From positions 1 through 64,000 of the forward strand of contig NZ_VKDE01000038.1 of the NCBI RefSeq assembly GCF_007097485.1: a DNA stretch of 64,000 bases, given 5' to 3'. The notes beneath the pieces are model-generated. The model was not told the origin of the DNA. It ran no database searches and worked only from the letters and a program-made list of their open reading frames with translations. This stretch comes from Carboxylicivirga sp. M1479. Lineage in GTDB: Bacteria; Bacteroidota; Bacteroidia; Bacteroidales; Marinilabiliaceae. Positions 42,179-51,421 of the stretch are shown here, in pieces; position 1 is the stretch's first letter, and the number at the start of each line of letters is the position of its first letter. A program made the translations under genes and the position numbers.

Positions 42179-42272
42179 ATTTAGTGTATGCAATTAATAG
42201 TTTTAAAAGGAAAAGCAAATATATAACATTTCGCTTCGCAAGCAGAAAATAAGGAACAGTAAGAGAAGTGTT

Positions 42273-43214
42273 TTAAAACATCTGACCCGCCAACAGTATA
42301 AACAGCACTCCCATAAGTATAATGAGTTTACTAATGCTACTTGCCTGATGAAATTCTTTGGGCGATTGGGCTTTCATCCATTTATATATTAACAACAGAT
42401 GAGGCAAGGTGAGCCCAATAATATAATAGGGCAATACATACGGAATGGTATCAAAATCATCTATATAAAAATAGATAGCCCACATAACAATGAGTGATAC
42501 CAACTCAAGAATGAGCACAAACACTTTGGCTAAAGGTATGCCCAGGGCTATTGGTAAAGTTTTGCATCCAACAGCCTTATCTCCTTTTACATCTTCGGCA
42601 TCCTTAATTATTTCACGAATAAAATTGGCCAGAAAAGCAAAAATAGCAAAGCCGGTAGTCCAAAACCAGGCTGTTGAACAGGCCTCGGTTCGTACAATGG
42701 CTTGTCCGTGTATTTTGGTGAGCATGGCAAACTCTACCGACACAACCAGCAACACAACAATGCCGGTTAAAAAGGAAATAACCAGGTTACCAATAACAAT
42801 ATGGCGTTTAAAAGTGGTACTGTAGTACCATAGCAGTATGGGTACGCCAATAAACATGAGGGCATAGCTCTCTTTGCGTGCCACGTAGGCAATAAATAAT
42901 CCGATAAGAATGCCCGAAATGGTTAATAACACGTGTAAGAAGAGGGCCGTACGCCTTGTAATGCGCTTGCCAAGCAACACCTTATCAGGCTTATTAATGC
43001 GATCAATGCGTATATCGAAATAATCGTTAATAATATAACCGGATGCTGCCAATAATACCGTTGCTAAAACAACCAAAGCAAAACGTAGGTGCGATAAAAC
43101 AGGATCGACACCATAGTGGCTCAGAATGGGTAATATCAAACCATAACGCAGTAAACATTGCATCGTTGCAATCAGCAACAAGTTCTTATACCTGATTAGC
43201 TTGAGATAATCCAT
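42273..43214 (-). CDS. UbiA-family prenyltransferase (geranylgeranylglycerol-phosphate transferase type)
   Basis: 313 residues with eight or nine membrane helices. Asp-rich motif 1 is NDYFDIRIDRINKP and motif 2 is REIIKDAEDVKGDKAVGCKT. The sequence resembles the UbiA branch that makes archaeal-type digeranylgeranylglyceryl phosphate and its Bacteroidota relatives, rather than MenA or UbiA proper. The substrate is uncertain. It sits 26 bp after the KdsC-like gene and 94 bp before maf. Confidence 0.82.
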   Translation of the reverse strand: MDYLKLIRYKNLLLIATMQCLLRYGLILPILSHYGVDPVLSHLRFALVVLATVLLAASGYIINDYFDIRIDRINKPDKVLLGKRITRRTALFLHVLLTISGILIGLFIAYVARKESYALMFIGVPILLWYYSTTFKRHIVIGNLVISFLTGIVVLLVVSVEFAMLTKIHGQAIVRTEACSTAWFWTTGFAIFAFLANFIREIIKDAEDVKGDKAVGCKTLPIALGIPLAKVFVLILELVSLIVMWAIYFYIDDFDTIPYVLPYYIIGLTLPHLLLIYKWMKAQSPKEFHQASSISKLIILMGVLFILLAGQMF

Positions 43215-43239
43215 TCTTGAGTTCTTATTTATTAAAATC

Positions 43240-43755
43240 TTACCAAATATAATCTAAAGCCCATTTACCATGTGCCCTTAATACTTGTTCCATCACATCG
43301 CGCACAGCTCCCTGACCACCATTTTTATCAGAAATATATTTACAAAGCGACTTTATCTCTTCCACTGCATCAGCCGGACAAACTGGAATACCAACGCGTT
43401 TCATCACCGGATAATCGGGTAAATCGTCGCCCATGTACATTACCTCACTGGCATCAATACCCGTTTCAGCCATCCACTTTTCAAAACATGGCCATTTATC
43501 ACTAATGCCCATGTGCACATGCTGAAGCCCCAGTCCTTCATAGCGCTTTTTAACAGCTTCGGTATTTCCACCTGAAATAATGGCCACCTGATAACCTAAC
43601 TTAACAGCCAGCTGCAAGGCAAAGCCGTCTTTAATATTGGCTGTTCGCATTGGTTCTCCATTGGGATACAAGGAAATCATTTGCGACGATAAGACGCCAT
43701 CCACATCGAAGACAAACGCCTTCACCTTCATTAAGTCTTCTTTGAAATTACTCAT
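43240..43755 (-). CDS. kdsC: KdsC-type HAD phosphatase (KDO-8-phosphate phosphatase)
   Basis: 171 residues. A capless HAD phosphatase with FVFDVDGVLSS (nucleophile Asp and general acid Asp), IISGGNT (motif II), KWPCFEKW (Lys) and MGDDLPDYPVM (motif III). It releases phosphate from KDO-8-P in lipopolysaccharide core synthesis. Size and motifs fit. Operon head with the UbiA and maf genes. Confidence 0.88.
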   Translation of the reverse strand: MSNFKEDLMKVKAFVFDVDGVLSSQMISLYPNGEPMRTANIKDGFALQLAVKLGYQVAIISGGNTEAVKKRYEGLGLQHVHMGISDKWPCFEKWMAETGIDASEVMYMGDDLPDYPVMKRVGIPVCPADAVEEIKSLCKYISDKNGGQGAVRDVMEQVLRAHGKWALDYIW

Positions 43756-43790
43756 GCTTGTATTTTGCTTTTAGTGCGAAGATAAGAAAA

Positions 43791-43819
43791 AGGCTCTTCA
43801 CCATTACAATGAAGAGCCT
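43791..43819 (-). terminator. Terminator after the NTF2-like gene
   Basis: AGGCTCTTCA and TGAAGAGCCT form a perfect 10-bp stem with a 9-nt loop; on the minus strand it runs into TTTTTCTTATC. It is ~330 bp beyond the stop of the NTF2-like gene and just upstream of kdsC, insulating the two units. Confidence 0.75.
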
Positions 43820-44145
43820 TTCAGCTGATATATTTTAGGTCTCAATCCAATATTATCCTAATAAAGTGGCGCTTCGCCCAAACCCGACTTACTTTTTGTT
43901 CTTAATGACAAAAACTAAGGAAAAAACATCAAGGCTACACCCGCTTTACTCAAAAAGACTACGTCTGATTGACTGAAATTGATTAAACTCGCCTTTTTCC
44001 GTACCTCCAAAAGCCTCAAACAGAAATCAATTTTTAACCGTCATTTCAACCTTGCTTTTTGGCTCACCGGCTGAGGCCGTTTGAAATAAACACTTTACAA
44101 ACATTGAATGAAAACATTTACAACGCTATTGGTCTCAATCCTTAA
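43820..44145. other. Intergenic stretch without a gene
   Basis: No frame or RNA is recognised. TGGCGCTTCGCCCAAACCC at 43867 has an almost identical match at 15963 (one mismatch in 19), also intergenic. The rest resembles decayed intergenic sequence. Confidence 0.4.
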
Positions 44146-44598
44146 TTATGTGTGGTCCAGTATTATTTTCCACTGACCATCAATGCGCTTCCAAACCAAA
44201 GAGAAATTGCCCTCGGCATTACTCATCTCGCGCTCCAGATGGTAACTACCTACTACTATCACACAATCATCAGCTACCTGATTAAAATGCTTAAATGCAT
44301 AGCTTAAAACCCCTCGGTGAGCGGCCGTTGGGTATCCTCGCTTGTAGTTATCTAATGTTTGTTGCCATCCATGGGTTATGTTGTTCAAACCCATAAATTG
44401 CAAGGAGTCGGATTGCCAATACACTTGCATATAACCTTCAAAATCGCCCTTATTCCAACACTGGCTCGACGCCTCCATTTGCGATAATATATCCTGCCTG
44501 ACCAATTCATCTACTGGTCTTAATACTTGCTCATTCTGCTTTGGAGCACAAGCAAAAAGTAAAATGCTCATGCCGACTAATAATAATACTTTCCTCAC
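44146..44598 (-). CDS. SnoaL/DUF4440-like lipoprotein
   Basis: 150 residues. The lipoprotein signal MRKVLLLVGMSILLFAC gives Cys17. The rest has the NTF2-like cone fold layout: a long helix with QCWNKGDFEGYMQVYWQSDSLQF, later VGSYHLER and a closing strand SLVWKRIDGQWKIILDHT, typical of DUF4440. Small-molecule binding or an accessory role is guessed only. It lies 20 bp after the porin gene, so the two form an operon. Confidence 0.75.
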   Translation of the reverse strand: MRKVLLLVGMSILLFACAPKQNEQVLRPVDELVRQDILSQMEASSQCWNKGDFEGYMQVYWQSDSLQFMGLNNITHGWQQTLDNYKRGYPTAAHRGVLSYAFKHFNQVADDCVIVVGSYHLEREMSNAEGNFSLVWKRIDGQWKIILDHT

Positions 44599-44618
44599 TT
44601 CTAATTCTTTTATGCAAA

Positions 44619-45851
44619 TTAGTAATTTACCTGAAACTGCAAACGTAACAACTGCCCTGTTTGACGGTTAATGGGCATTTCCATGTCCTCATAACGACGA
44701 TCGGCAATCGTATAAATAGCCACTATCTCAAAAGCCTTAATGGGCTGCCACTCAATACCAATCTCCAACTCTTTCATATCATAACTACGGGCGTCTAATT
44801 CAAACTTTTTACCACCCTGGTAGTACATCCCTTTTACAAAAGGAATAATCTCTTGTTTATTATGCTGTATACGGTACATTACCTGGGCATAGCCACCGTG
44901 TAGATTTTCCTTACCTATGGAACCAATTCCGCTGCCTTCATCGTATGCAAACTCAGGCCCAACGCCCATGTTATATTCGGCCTGAAAGCCAAAGGGCTGT
45001 GGGTAATACAACACTGTGCCGGCAATACGGCGATCTTCAAAGGGCTCATCAAAAGGCGAACGGTTGGTTAATGAGCCATCGTCGTTACGGATTACCACAC
45101 CATCAGATACCGATGCCATTACATAGTGCCCAAAATACCCTTGTATGCCCAACTCGAAATATTGTCCTGAAGAAAACTCAAATGGGTAGGCAAAACGCAT
45201 AGCAACGTGCGGAAACTTCTTTTCGTCAGGAACAAGGCTATTTCCCCTTTGTCCGTTATAAAACATGACGTAAGCCATCCCGTAATCTCCAGATCCCTTA
45301 AGGCCTTTGCTTTTAATGGTTTTAAAGCGATTTCGAATGAGCGTAGGCGCATAATGAATACCAATATTCATATCGCGTTCATCTTTTACGGCACTGTTCA
45401 AGGGATCATTTCGATCTAAGGCTAATCTATTTTGCGATGATTGTAAGTTTTCAAAACCAAAAGGAATTTTACTCTGCCCTCCTCTTACTTTCCACTGCCC
45501 TGCAGGATCAAGGAAATAATCGAAATAAGCATCTCTTAACTGCCCCAGGTTCTTACCATCAGAGGCAAAATCAGCCTGAAAGTAAAAGTATAAACGAGGG
45601 TGAATCTGACCACTTACCTTAAAACGCATTCTTCGAAGTGAAAAGCCATCATAACCACCATAGGTACGATCGCCTTGAGGGTTTTCCATCTCTGGATTGG
45701 TCTTGTATAAATCGTTATATCGCAACTGCATATAACCATTTATCTTAATTTTATCGAACCATTGGGGTACTTTAATCGAAGAGGACTCTTCTTGCGCCGT
45801 TGCTAAATGACTGCATAAAGCAAATAACAATAAAAAAATAGTGGGCTTCAT
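44619..45851 (-). CDS. OprO/OprP-type outer-membrane porin
   Basis: 410 residues with a signal peptide (MKPTIFLLLFALCSHLATAQ). The start of the barrel, INGYMQLRYND, then GFSLRRMRFKVSGQIHPRLY and FYFQADFAS, is the usual opening of phosphate-selective porins; the chain ends LLRLQFQVNY with a terminal aromatic residue. It probably passes phosphate or another anion through the outer membrane. It is first gene of a two-gene unit with the NTF2-like lipoprotein. Confidence 0.87.
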   Translation of the reverse strand: MKPTIFLLLFALCSHLATAQEESSSIKVPQWFDKIKINGYMQLRYNDLYKTNPEMENPQGDRTYGGYDGFSLRRMRFKVSGQIHPRLYFYFQADFASDGKNLGQLRDAYFDYFLDPAGQWKVRGGQSKIPFGFENLQSSQNRLALDRNDPLNSAVKDERDMNIGIHYAPTLIRNRFKTIKSKGLKGSGDYGMAYVMFYNGQRGNSLVPDEKKFPHVAMRFAYPFEFSSGQYFELGIQGYFGHYVMASVSDGVVIRNDDGSLTNRSPFDEPFEDRRIAGTVLYYPQPFGFQAEYNMGVGPEFAYDEGSGIGSIGKENLHGGYAQVMYRIQHNKQEIIPFVKGMYYQGGKKFELDARSYDMKELEIGIEWQPIKAFEIVAIYTIADRRYEDMEMPINRQTGQLLRLQFQVNY

Positions 45852-46058
45852 TTTGGGTTTGTTACTTAACGTTTAGTTATTTAATGACATCAATGTAGTG
45901 AAAATCAACGAATGCTACATAATATTTTTCAATTACCAAATATACACAAAGCCCCTTATTTGCTTTACTAAAATGTCGTACAACATGTCATGTGACTAAT
46001 CAATCAAGTTCCTGATTTTTTACTATTTTCACTCACGAAAAAGAGATTGCTCAAACGC

Positions 46059-46673
46059 ATGGAAGAAACTGATCAGTATAAAACCATAGACAGCCCGTCA
46101 ACAGGCATATTCAAAGATAAAGGAAGCAAGTTTATTAGCTATGCTTACCCCGTTTACGACGAAGAGGCCATTAAAGAAAAAATAGCTGCCCTAAAAAAAG
46201 AATATTACGACGCCCGACACCATTGCTATGCCTGGCAACTAGGCACATCGGGCAAACAATTTAGAGCCAACGACGATGGTGAACCATCGGGCACGGCCGG
46301 AAAACCCATACATGGCCAATTGAAATCAAATGGATTAAGCAATATCCTGGTAGTTGTTATTCGCTATTTTGGCGGCACAAAACTCGGAACAAGCGGACTG
46401 ATTAATGCCTACCGCGAAGCAACCATTGATGCCATTAATAATGCGACCATTGTTGAGAAAACAGTTGATGATGTGTACCAACTAAGCTTTGATTATGGCG
46501 TGATGAATGACATCATGAAAATAATGAAAGAGGAAAATCCCAATATAATCAAACAAGATTTTAATCTAAGATGTATGATTGAATGGAGCTGTCGACAAGC
46601 TGATGTTGATCGCATTAAGTCACGACTAGAGAAAATAGAATCAGTCACTGTTGACTTCTTAAAAACCATCTAA
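46059..46673 (+). CDS. YigZ/IMPACT-family protein
   Basis: 204 residues from the ATG at 46059 (a TTG at 46047 would add four). The IMPACT N-terminal domain shows KGSKFISYAYPV, HHCYAWQLG, DDGEPSGTAGKPIHGQL and VVVIRYFGGTKLGTSGLINAYR, all strongly conserved. The C-terminal DUF1949-like part follows (~135-200). The family is linked to translation control but the activity is unclear. Confidence 0.92.
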   Translation: MEETDQYKTIDSPSTGIFKDKGSKFISYAYPVYDEEAIKEKIAALKKEYYDARHHCYAWQLGTSGKQFRANDDGEPSGTAGKPIHGQLKSNGLSNILVVVIRYFGGTKLGTSGLINAYREATIDAINNATIVEKTVDDVYQLSFDYGVMNDIMKIMKEENPNIIKQDFNLRCMIEWSCRQADVDRIKSRLEKIESVTVDFLKTI

Positions 46674-46676
46674 ACG

Positions 46677-46718
46677 GATGAAACAAACATACAGGAGCAT
46701 GATTGATTTTGGCGAGTT
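46677..46718. repeat. Inverted partial copy of the ~90-bp repeat
   Basis: The reverse complement reads GGAACTCGCCAAAATCAATC, then CATGCTCCTGTATGT and GTTTCATCCG, as in the units at 71-335. An ATCCCGATAAATCGGGA palindrome follows at about 46722. Confidence 0.55.
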
Positions 46719-46770
46719 CCATCCCGATAAATCGGGACAAGTAGTGGCAATAGAAAGCAAAAAATAACAA

Positions 46771-47715
46771 ATGAAAAAGTTCGATATAATAGTAACGGGT
46801 GATTGCAACATCGATTTACTATTCAATGGGTTTGACCACCTGCCTGCCTTTGGTGAAGAGGTATTGGCAGAGCAATTCAATATAACACTTGGCAGCTCAG
46901 CTGGTATTACAGCGGCTCATCTGGCGGCTTTGGGCATGAAAGTAGCCTATATTGGTGCCATTGGCGAGGATACTTTTGGCAAGCAGTTTAAAGAATTAAT
47001 GAATGCTGCCGGCGTTAATACCGATTACATGGTTGATAAAGCCGGTTTTAGCACAGGATGTACAGCTGTATTAAGCAAAGGTGAAGAACGAGCTAACATC
47101 ACGCATGCCGGTGCTATGGAGCAACTCTGCCCTGCCGATATTCCAGCACAGCTACTAGAAGCAACACCGTTCTTTCACCTTTCGAACCCCTATGTATTAC
47201 CACATTTTAGAAACGTTTTACCCACATTTTACAAGAGCTTAAAAAAGCACCCCATTCACACATCTCTTGACCCGCAATGGGATGTAGAGGAAAAATGGAA
47301 TACCGACCTCAATGAGCTTTTGCCTTATGTTGATGTTTTCCTCCCTAATAAAACCGAATTACAACTGCTTTTGAAAGGAAATAAGCTGCAAACTGAAGAC
47401 GTGCAGAAGTTTCCGAATACCATTGTTTGCACTCATGGCAATCAGGGCGTGGCAATCACTGAAAATGGCCTGACTAAACAAATGAATAGCTATATCAACG
47501 AGCAACCCCAGGACTGTATTGGTGCAGGCGATGCTTTTACTGCCGGCTTTTTAAGTGCTAAAATTGATGGGCAAGATAACACGAATGCTGTTGAAATGGG
47601 ATGTCGATCAGGTGCACTATCCACCACTTTTACAGGCGGTAGCGTAGCTTATCATTCACGTGCCCATTTTGAGCAACTATTCGCAAATGCTAACATTAAA
47701 AAGATTAAACACTAA
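46771..47715 (+). CDS. PfkB-family carbohydrate kinase
   Basis: 314 residues of the ribokinase fold: an N-terminal VTGDCNIDLLFNG strand, AAHLAALGMKVAYIGAIGEDTFG (PfkB signature 1) and DCIGAGDAFTAGFLSAK (signature 2, with the catalytic Asp). The substrate cannot be read, though sugar or nucleoside is usual. It stands 35 bp ahead of the RdhA-like gene. Confidence 0.88.
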   Translation: MKKFDIIVTGDCNIDLLFNGFDHLPAFGEEVLAEQFNITLGSSAGITAAHLAALGMKVAYIGAIGEDTFGKQFKELMNAAGVNTDYMVDKAGFSTGCTAVLSKGEERANITHAGAMEQLCPADIPAQLLEATPFFHLSNPYVLPHFRNVLPTFYKSLKKHPIHTSLDPQWDVEEKWNTDLNELLPYVDVFLPNKTELQLLLKGNKLQTEDVQKFPNTIVCTHGNQGVAITENGLTKQMNSYINEQPQDCIGAGDAFTAGFLSAKIDGQDNTNAVEMGCRSGALSTTFTGGSVAYHSRAHFEQLFANANIKKIKH

Positions 47716-47750
47716 AAACAAACCATAACTCCCCAAATCACACCACAACT

Positions 47751-49100
47751 ATGCAATTCTTCCGATTAACATTAGCCATCATAGCCATTGGAATCATCTT
47801 ACTGATGCTTTTAATGCTTTTCACATCCATTATCGAAAAGAGAAAAGGTGCTGCCTTAAAAGCCTGCATTCTACTACTCCCAGGCCTGTTATTACTATTG
47901 GCTGCCCAATATCTTTCATCTTACTTCGACTGGGTGATTGCGGCTTTTGATATCCTTGTTCTGGCATTTGGAGCCTATTTGCTCGTTCCCAGGCTCCTAT
48001 TCTCAATCCCTAAAGAAGATTTACCGAAAGGGAACATAGATGAACGAACGGTTATGTTTGCGCGCAATGAGATTAAACCCAATACCGAACGATACGATTC
48101 ATTTTACAAGGAACATCCTGATCTAAAAGAAAATGATGATAACTTCAGGCAACTACCTGGCTTGCTTAGTAAACATTCAACCTTTTACAACCCATTGGCA
48201 TACGAAGCTTCCGATGCTATCTTTCACATTGTGGATAGCCTGCATAAACATGTAGAAGGCGATGTTAAAGAGCAAGCCAAATCTATTGATCCAAAAGACT
48301 ATCAAAAATTTATAACAGAGTGGACCAAAAAATCGGGAGCTAAATCAGTTGGCTTTACAAAAATGAAAGATTACCACTGGTACTCGGTGGGTGGCAGAGG
48401 TGAACGTTATGGCAAACCGATAGAACAAAAGCACACGGTTGGCATCGCATTCACGGTGGAGATGGATCACGAAATGGTAAAACCAGCACCTAAGAGTTCC
48501 ATCATCATGGAGTCGGCCACTCAATATTTACAAGCAGGTATTATTGCCACCCAGTTAGCCCAGTTCATTCGCAACAGTGGTTTCGAAGCCAGAGCACATA
48601 TCGATGGTAACTACCAGGTGGTAGCACCTTTGGTAGCACGAGATGCTAATTTAGGTGAGATTGGCCGAATGGGATTGTTGATGACTGAAAAACTTGGTCC
48701 CAGGGTGCGCGTTGGCGTAGTAACAACCAACATGCCATTGGATACTGTTGAACGTGCATATAACAATAGCTTTGAAGATTTTTGTGATAAGTGCCTGAAA
48801 TGTGCTACAAATTGCCCTGCCAGTGCCATCTCCGATCAGCCAAAAGAGATGATTAAGGATGTAAACAGGTGGCAAATCAATTCGGAAAAGTGTTTTAATT
48901 ATTGGTGTACTGCAGGTACCGATTGCGGTCGTTGCATGAGCACATGTCCGTATTCGCACCCCAACAACTTACTGCATAATATTGTACGATGGAGCATTAA
49001 TCAATTTCCTAATTTTAGGTATTGGGCAGTAAAGATGGATGATTTCTTTTATGGGAGAAAAACTAAATCAGAAGCATTACCAGGCTGGTTAAAACACTAA
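47751..49100 (+). CDS. Membrane-anchored reductive-dehalogenase-like protein (RdhA/QueG superfamily)
   Basis: 449 residues. Three hydrophobic helices (about 4-25, 36-54, 61-80) form an N-terminal anchor. The catalytic part resembles RdhA/QueG: a corrinoid-binding region with ARDANLGEIGRMGLLMTE and GPRVRVGVVTTNMPL (298-330), then two 4Fe-4S clusters, C345-x2-C348-x2-C351-x3-C355-P and a second set from C381/C386 with C392-x2-C395-x3-C399-P. No Tat signal (RR) is present, unlike classical RdhA. The helices recall the separate anchor RdhB, here fused. Cobamide-dependent reduction of a halogenated or other substrate is the family role; the true substrate is unknown. Confidence 0.82.
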   Translation: MQFFRLTLAIIAIGIILLMLLMLFTSIIEKRKGAALKACILLLPGLLLLLAAQYLSSYFDWVIAAFDILVLAFGAYLLVPRLLFSIPKEDLPKGNIDERTVMFARNEIKPNTERYDSFYKEHPDLKENDDNFRQLPGLLSKHSTFYNPLAYEASDAIFHIVDSLHKHVEGDVKEQAKSIDPKDYQKFITEWTKKSGAKSVGFTKMKDYHWYSVGGRGERYGKPIEQKHTVGIAFTVEMDHEMVKPAPKSSIIMESATQYLQAGIIATQLAQFIRNSGFEARAHIDGNYQVVAPLVARDANLGEIGRMGLLMTEKLGPRVRVGVVTTNMPLDTVERAYNNSFEDFCDKCLKCATNCPASAISDQPKEMIKDVNRWQINSEKCFNYWCTAGTDCGRCMSTCPYSHPNNLLHNIVRWSINQFPNFRYWAVKMDDFFYGRKTKSEALPGWLKH

Positions 49101-49654
49101 TCAGCAGCAATAAGCCGTTCCTTTACCTTTTCTGCTGGATTACCGCGGTATATTCCATTTTGATGAAGGTTAAGGGACGCCACACTATTAATCGCCAATA
49201 CCGAATGGCTTTGGCAAGTAACACCTCCGGTAACGATACTACGTGCGCCAATCCAAACGCCATCTTCCAGCGTAATTGGTGCTACCATTAAATCAAAGGT
49301 TGGCAACTTGTAGTTATGATTACCTATCAGCAACATGGCTTCTTGCGAAAGACAACAGTGACGACCAATGGTCACCTGATCGAGGTTATCAATCCACACT
49401 TTTTCACCTATCCAAGAGTAATCTCCAATACTTAATTTCCAAGGGTACTTAATATTAACACCCGGCTTAATAACAACACCCTTCCCTATTTGTGCGCCAA
49501 ACAAACGCAATAGCATTACTTTAATCGAAGAAATAGGATTTATTGGATTAATAAAAAACAAGACATTGATAACGAACCAGGCTGTGCGCTTGATAAAGCC
49601 CCCTCCTGTGTTAAACCATGAATTGTCGTATCGAGATAAGTCGGTTTTACTCAT
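49097..49654 (-). CDS. WcaF-type hexapeptide acyltransferase
   Basis: 185 residues from the Met of MSKTDLSRYDNSWFN (an upstream Met adds 13). A left-handed beta-helix acetyltransferase with hexad turns: IGKGVVIKPGVNIKYP, LSIGDYSWIGEKVWI, VTIGRHCCLS and ITLEDGVWIGARSIVTGG. It belongs to the WcaF/colanic-acid acetyltransferase group, which modifies exopolysaccharide building blocks. No sugar-polymer cluster is nearby. Its stop overlaps that of the RdhA-like gene by 4 bp. Confidence 0.88.
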   Translation of the reverse strand: MSKTDLSRYDNSWFNTGGGFIKRTAWFVINVLFFINPINPISSIKVMLLRLFGAQIGKGVVIKPGVNIKYPWKLSIGDYSWIGEKVWIDNLDQVTIGRHCCLSQEAMLLIGNHNYKLPTFDLMVAPITLEDGVWIGARSIVTGGVTCQSHSVLAINSVASLNLHQNGIYRGNPAEKVKERLIAAD

Positions 49655-49775
49655 AATTAATACGTTTGTTTCCGAAAGTAATATCTTTCGCACACCAACA
49701 CAAATATCAATTTAGGAAAGTGAAAAAAGAACCTGCTTTGGAGAGTTTCAAAATGGGAAAAGTAATGCTATCAAA

Positions 49776-50084
49776 CTACAGGTAAATACCCTCCAGTTGT
49801 ACCTGTTTGTAAATAGGCGTTTCTACAAACTGCTTATGCCAATCTTCTTTGGAGTAAACGTATAACGAAAGGCTTTGGCTTGCATCCAGCTCTACTTTAT
49901 ATTTAGCATCTAAATATTGCTGCTCAACACTAAAATCAACTTTTTCAGGTGTTAAGATATACAATTGAATATCTTGGTGCATCTCTGTTCCTTGGGGAAA
50001 TAGAAGAATAACATCTGCATAAGGATCTAAGGCCTGCACATGCTCTCTAATTAAATCTGCTAAATCACCTGTTTGTTTGTTCAT
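49776..50084 (-). CDS. Nucleotidyltransferase-like protein without catalytic motif
   Basis: 102 residues. The flow DPYADVILLFPQGTEMHQDI then LYILTPEKVD and SLYVYSKEDWHKQFVETPIY resembles the small MNT-type nucleotidyltransferases whose core is GSRARGxxxxxSDWDLLVLT. Here FPQGTEMHQDIQLYIL replaces it, so the Gly-Ser and both Asp residues are gone. It is probably an inactive relative. No HEPN partner is next to it (an unrelated HEPN-like protein is 11 kb away). Confidence 0.5.
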   Translation of the reverse strand: MNKQTGDLADLIREHVQALDPYADVILLFPQGTEMHQDIQLYILTPEKVDFSVEQQYLDAKYKVELDASQSLSLYVYSKEDWHKQFVETPIYKQVQLEGIYL

Positions 50085-50251
50085 CCAGCAAAAGTAGAAC
50101 TATTCTCGATTATAATAAACATCTTTTATCATCATTGTTAAGCAGGTCATCAAATACTAATGCGCGGAACCATGAACCTTTGTTTGATTTGTTTTGTTGA
50201 TTTTTGAAGTAGTTTTGCATCTCTTTTACAATTTACAATAGCAACGAAGCA

Positions 50252-51421
50252 ATGGAATACAGGCGATTTGGTAAAACCAATAAAAAAATAAGTACCATCA
50301 CATTGGGTGGCATGCGCTTTAAGCAAGGATGGGATAATCCTCGCCATGAAATACCAAGGCAAACGCAAGATCATTGCAATCACATGATTGACTTAGCCAT
50401 CAAAAATGGCATCAACCACTTTGAAACAGCCCATGGCTATGTTAAAAGCGAAACTGCTTTTGGACGAAGCTTTAATCAAGAGCTAAAAATCGACCGTTCA
50501 TCATATTACTTAATGACTAAAGGTAATCCTGCCACAGCTGATGATACACGGCGCCTGGTGGAAGAGCAGTTAACGACTTTACAAACCGATTATTTTGATT
50601 TCTATGCATGGCATGGCATCAATACTAATGGCTTGATTAAGGATGCTTGCCAAACAGGTGGTGCGGTTGAAGAGTTACTTAAAATGAAGGAAGAGGGCAT
50701 TATTAAACATGTTGGATTTAGCACTCATGGTTCGCTCGACACGATTACCAAAGCCATCAACACCGACCTGTTTGAGTTTGTCAACCTCCATTATTATTAC
50801 TTTTATCAGCGTAATAGAGCAGCCATTGACCTAGCACAAAAGAAAGATCTTGGCATATTCATCATCTCGCCCAACGATAAAGGCGGTCAGCTATACCAAG
50901 CACCTGAAAAAATTAAAAAGGCCATTCCTCATGCTACACCTATTCAATGGAATGCACGCTTTTGTTTGAGTCATCCTAATGTACACACTCTATCTTTTGG
51001 CATGACGGAACTTGCTCATTTTAATGAGATGAACGGCATATTTCCGAGTACCAATACAAACGACCAGGCAGCTAAACATCAATTAGATCTAATGCTTAAG
51101 GATGATTCTCACAGTTGGTATGATGCTTACGATTTGGATCACAGCACAAATCTAGACATCCCCTTACTTCTTCATTGGCGCAAACTATGGAAATGTTACG
51201 ATTTATTAGACTTTGCAAAGTATCGCTACAAAGAATTAAAAACCCCTAACCATTGGGTACCTGGCGCTTTTGCTACTTCTGAAGAAATTAATAAAATTGA
51301 TTTTTCCAAAGTGCCTGCAAACCTGCCTTTAAAAGAGCTATTATCAGAGCTACACTTGGCACTGTATCAAAACCCGGATGAACCAAAACTTATTGACCCA
51401 TTGAAGTTAAGTGTCGTATAG
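50252..51421 (+). CDS. Aldo/keto reductase
   Basis: 389 residues with the AKR start (MEYRRFGKTNKKISTITLGGM), FETAHGYVKSE with the catalytic Tyr, FDFYAWHGIN with the His, and the late IISPNDKGGQL segment. The C-terminal ferredoxin-like Cys motif of some related proteins is absent. NADPH-linked reduction of a carbonyl is the family role; the substrate is unknown. It is a single gene. Confidence 0.88.
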   Translation: MEYRRFGKTNKKISTITLGGMRFKQGWDNPRHEIPRQTQDHCNHMIDLAIKNGINHFETAHGYVKSETAFGRSFNQELKIDRSSYYLMTKGNPATADDTRRLVEEQLTTLQTDYFDFYAWHGINTNGLIKDACQTGGAVEELLKMKEEGIIKHVGFSTHGSLDTITKAINTDLFEFVNLHYYYFYQRNRAAIDLAQKKDLGIFIISPNDKGGQLYQAPEKIKKAIPHATPIQWNARFCLSHPNVHTLSFGMTELAHFNEMNGIFPSTNTNDQAAKHQLDLMLKDDSHSWYDAYDLDHSTNLDIPLLLHWRKLWKCYDLLDFAKYRYKELKTPNHWVPGAFATSEEINKIDFSKVPANLPLKELLSELHLALYQNPDEPKLIDPLKLSVV

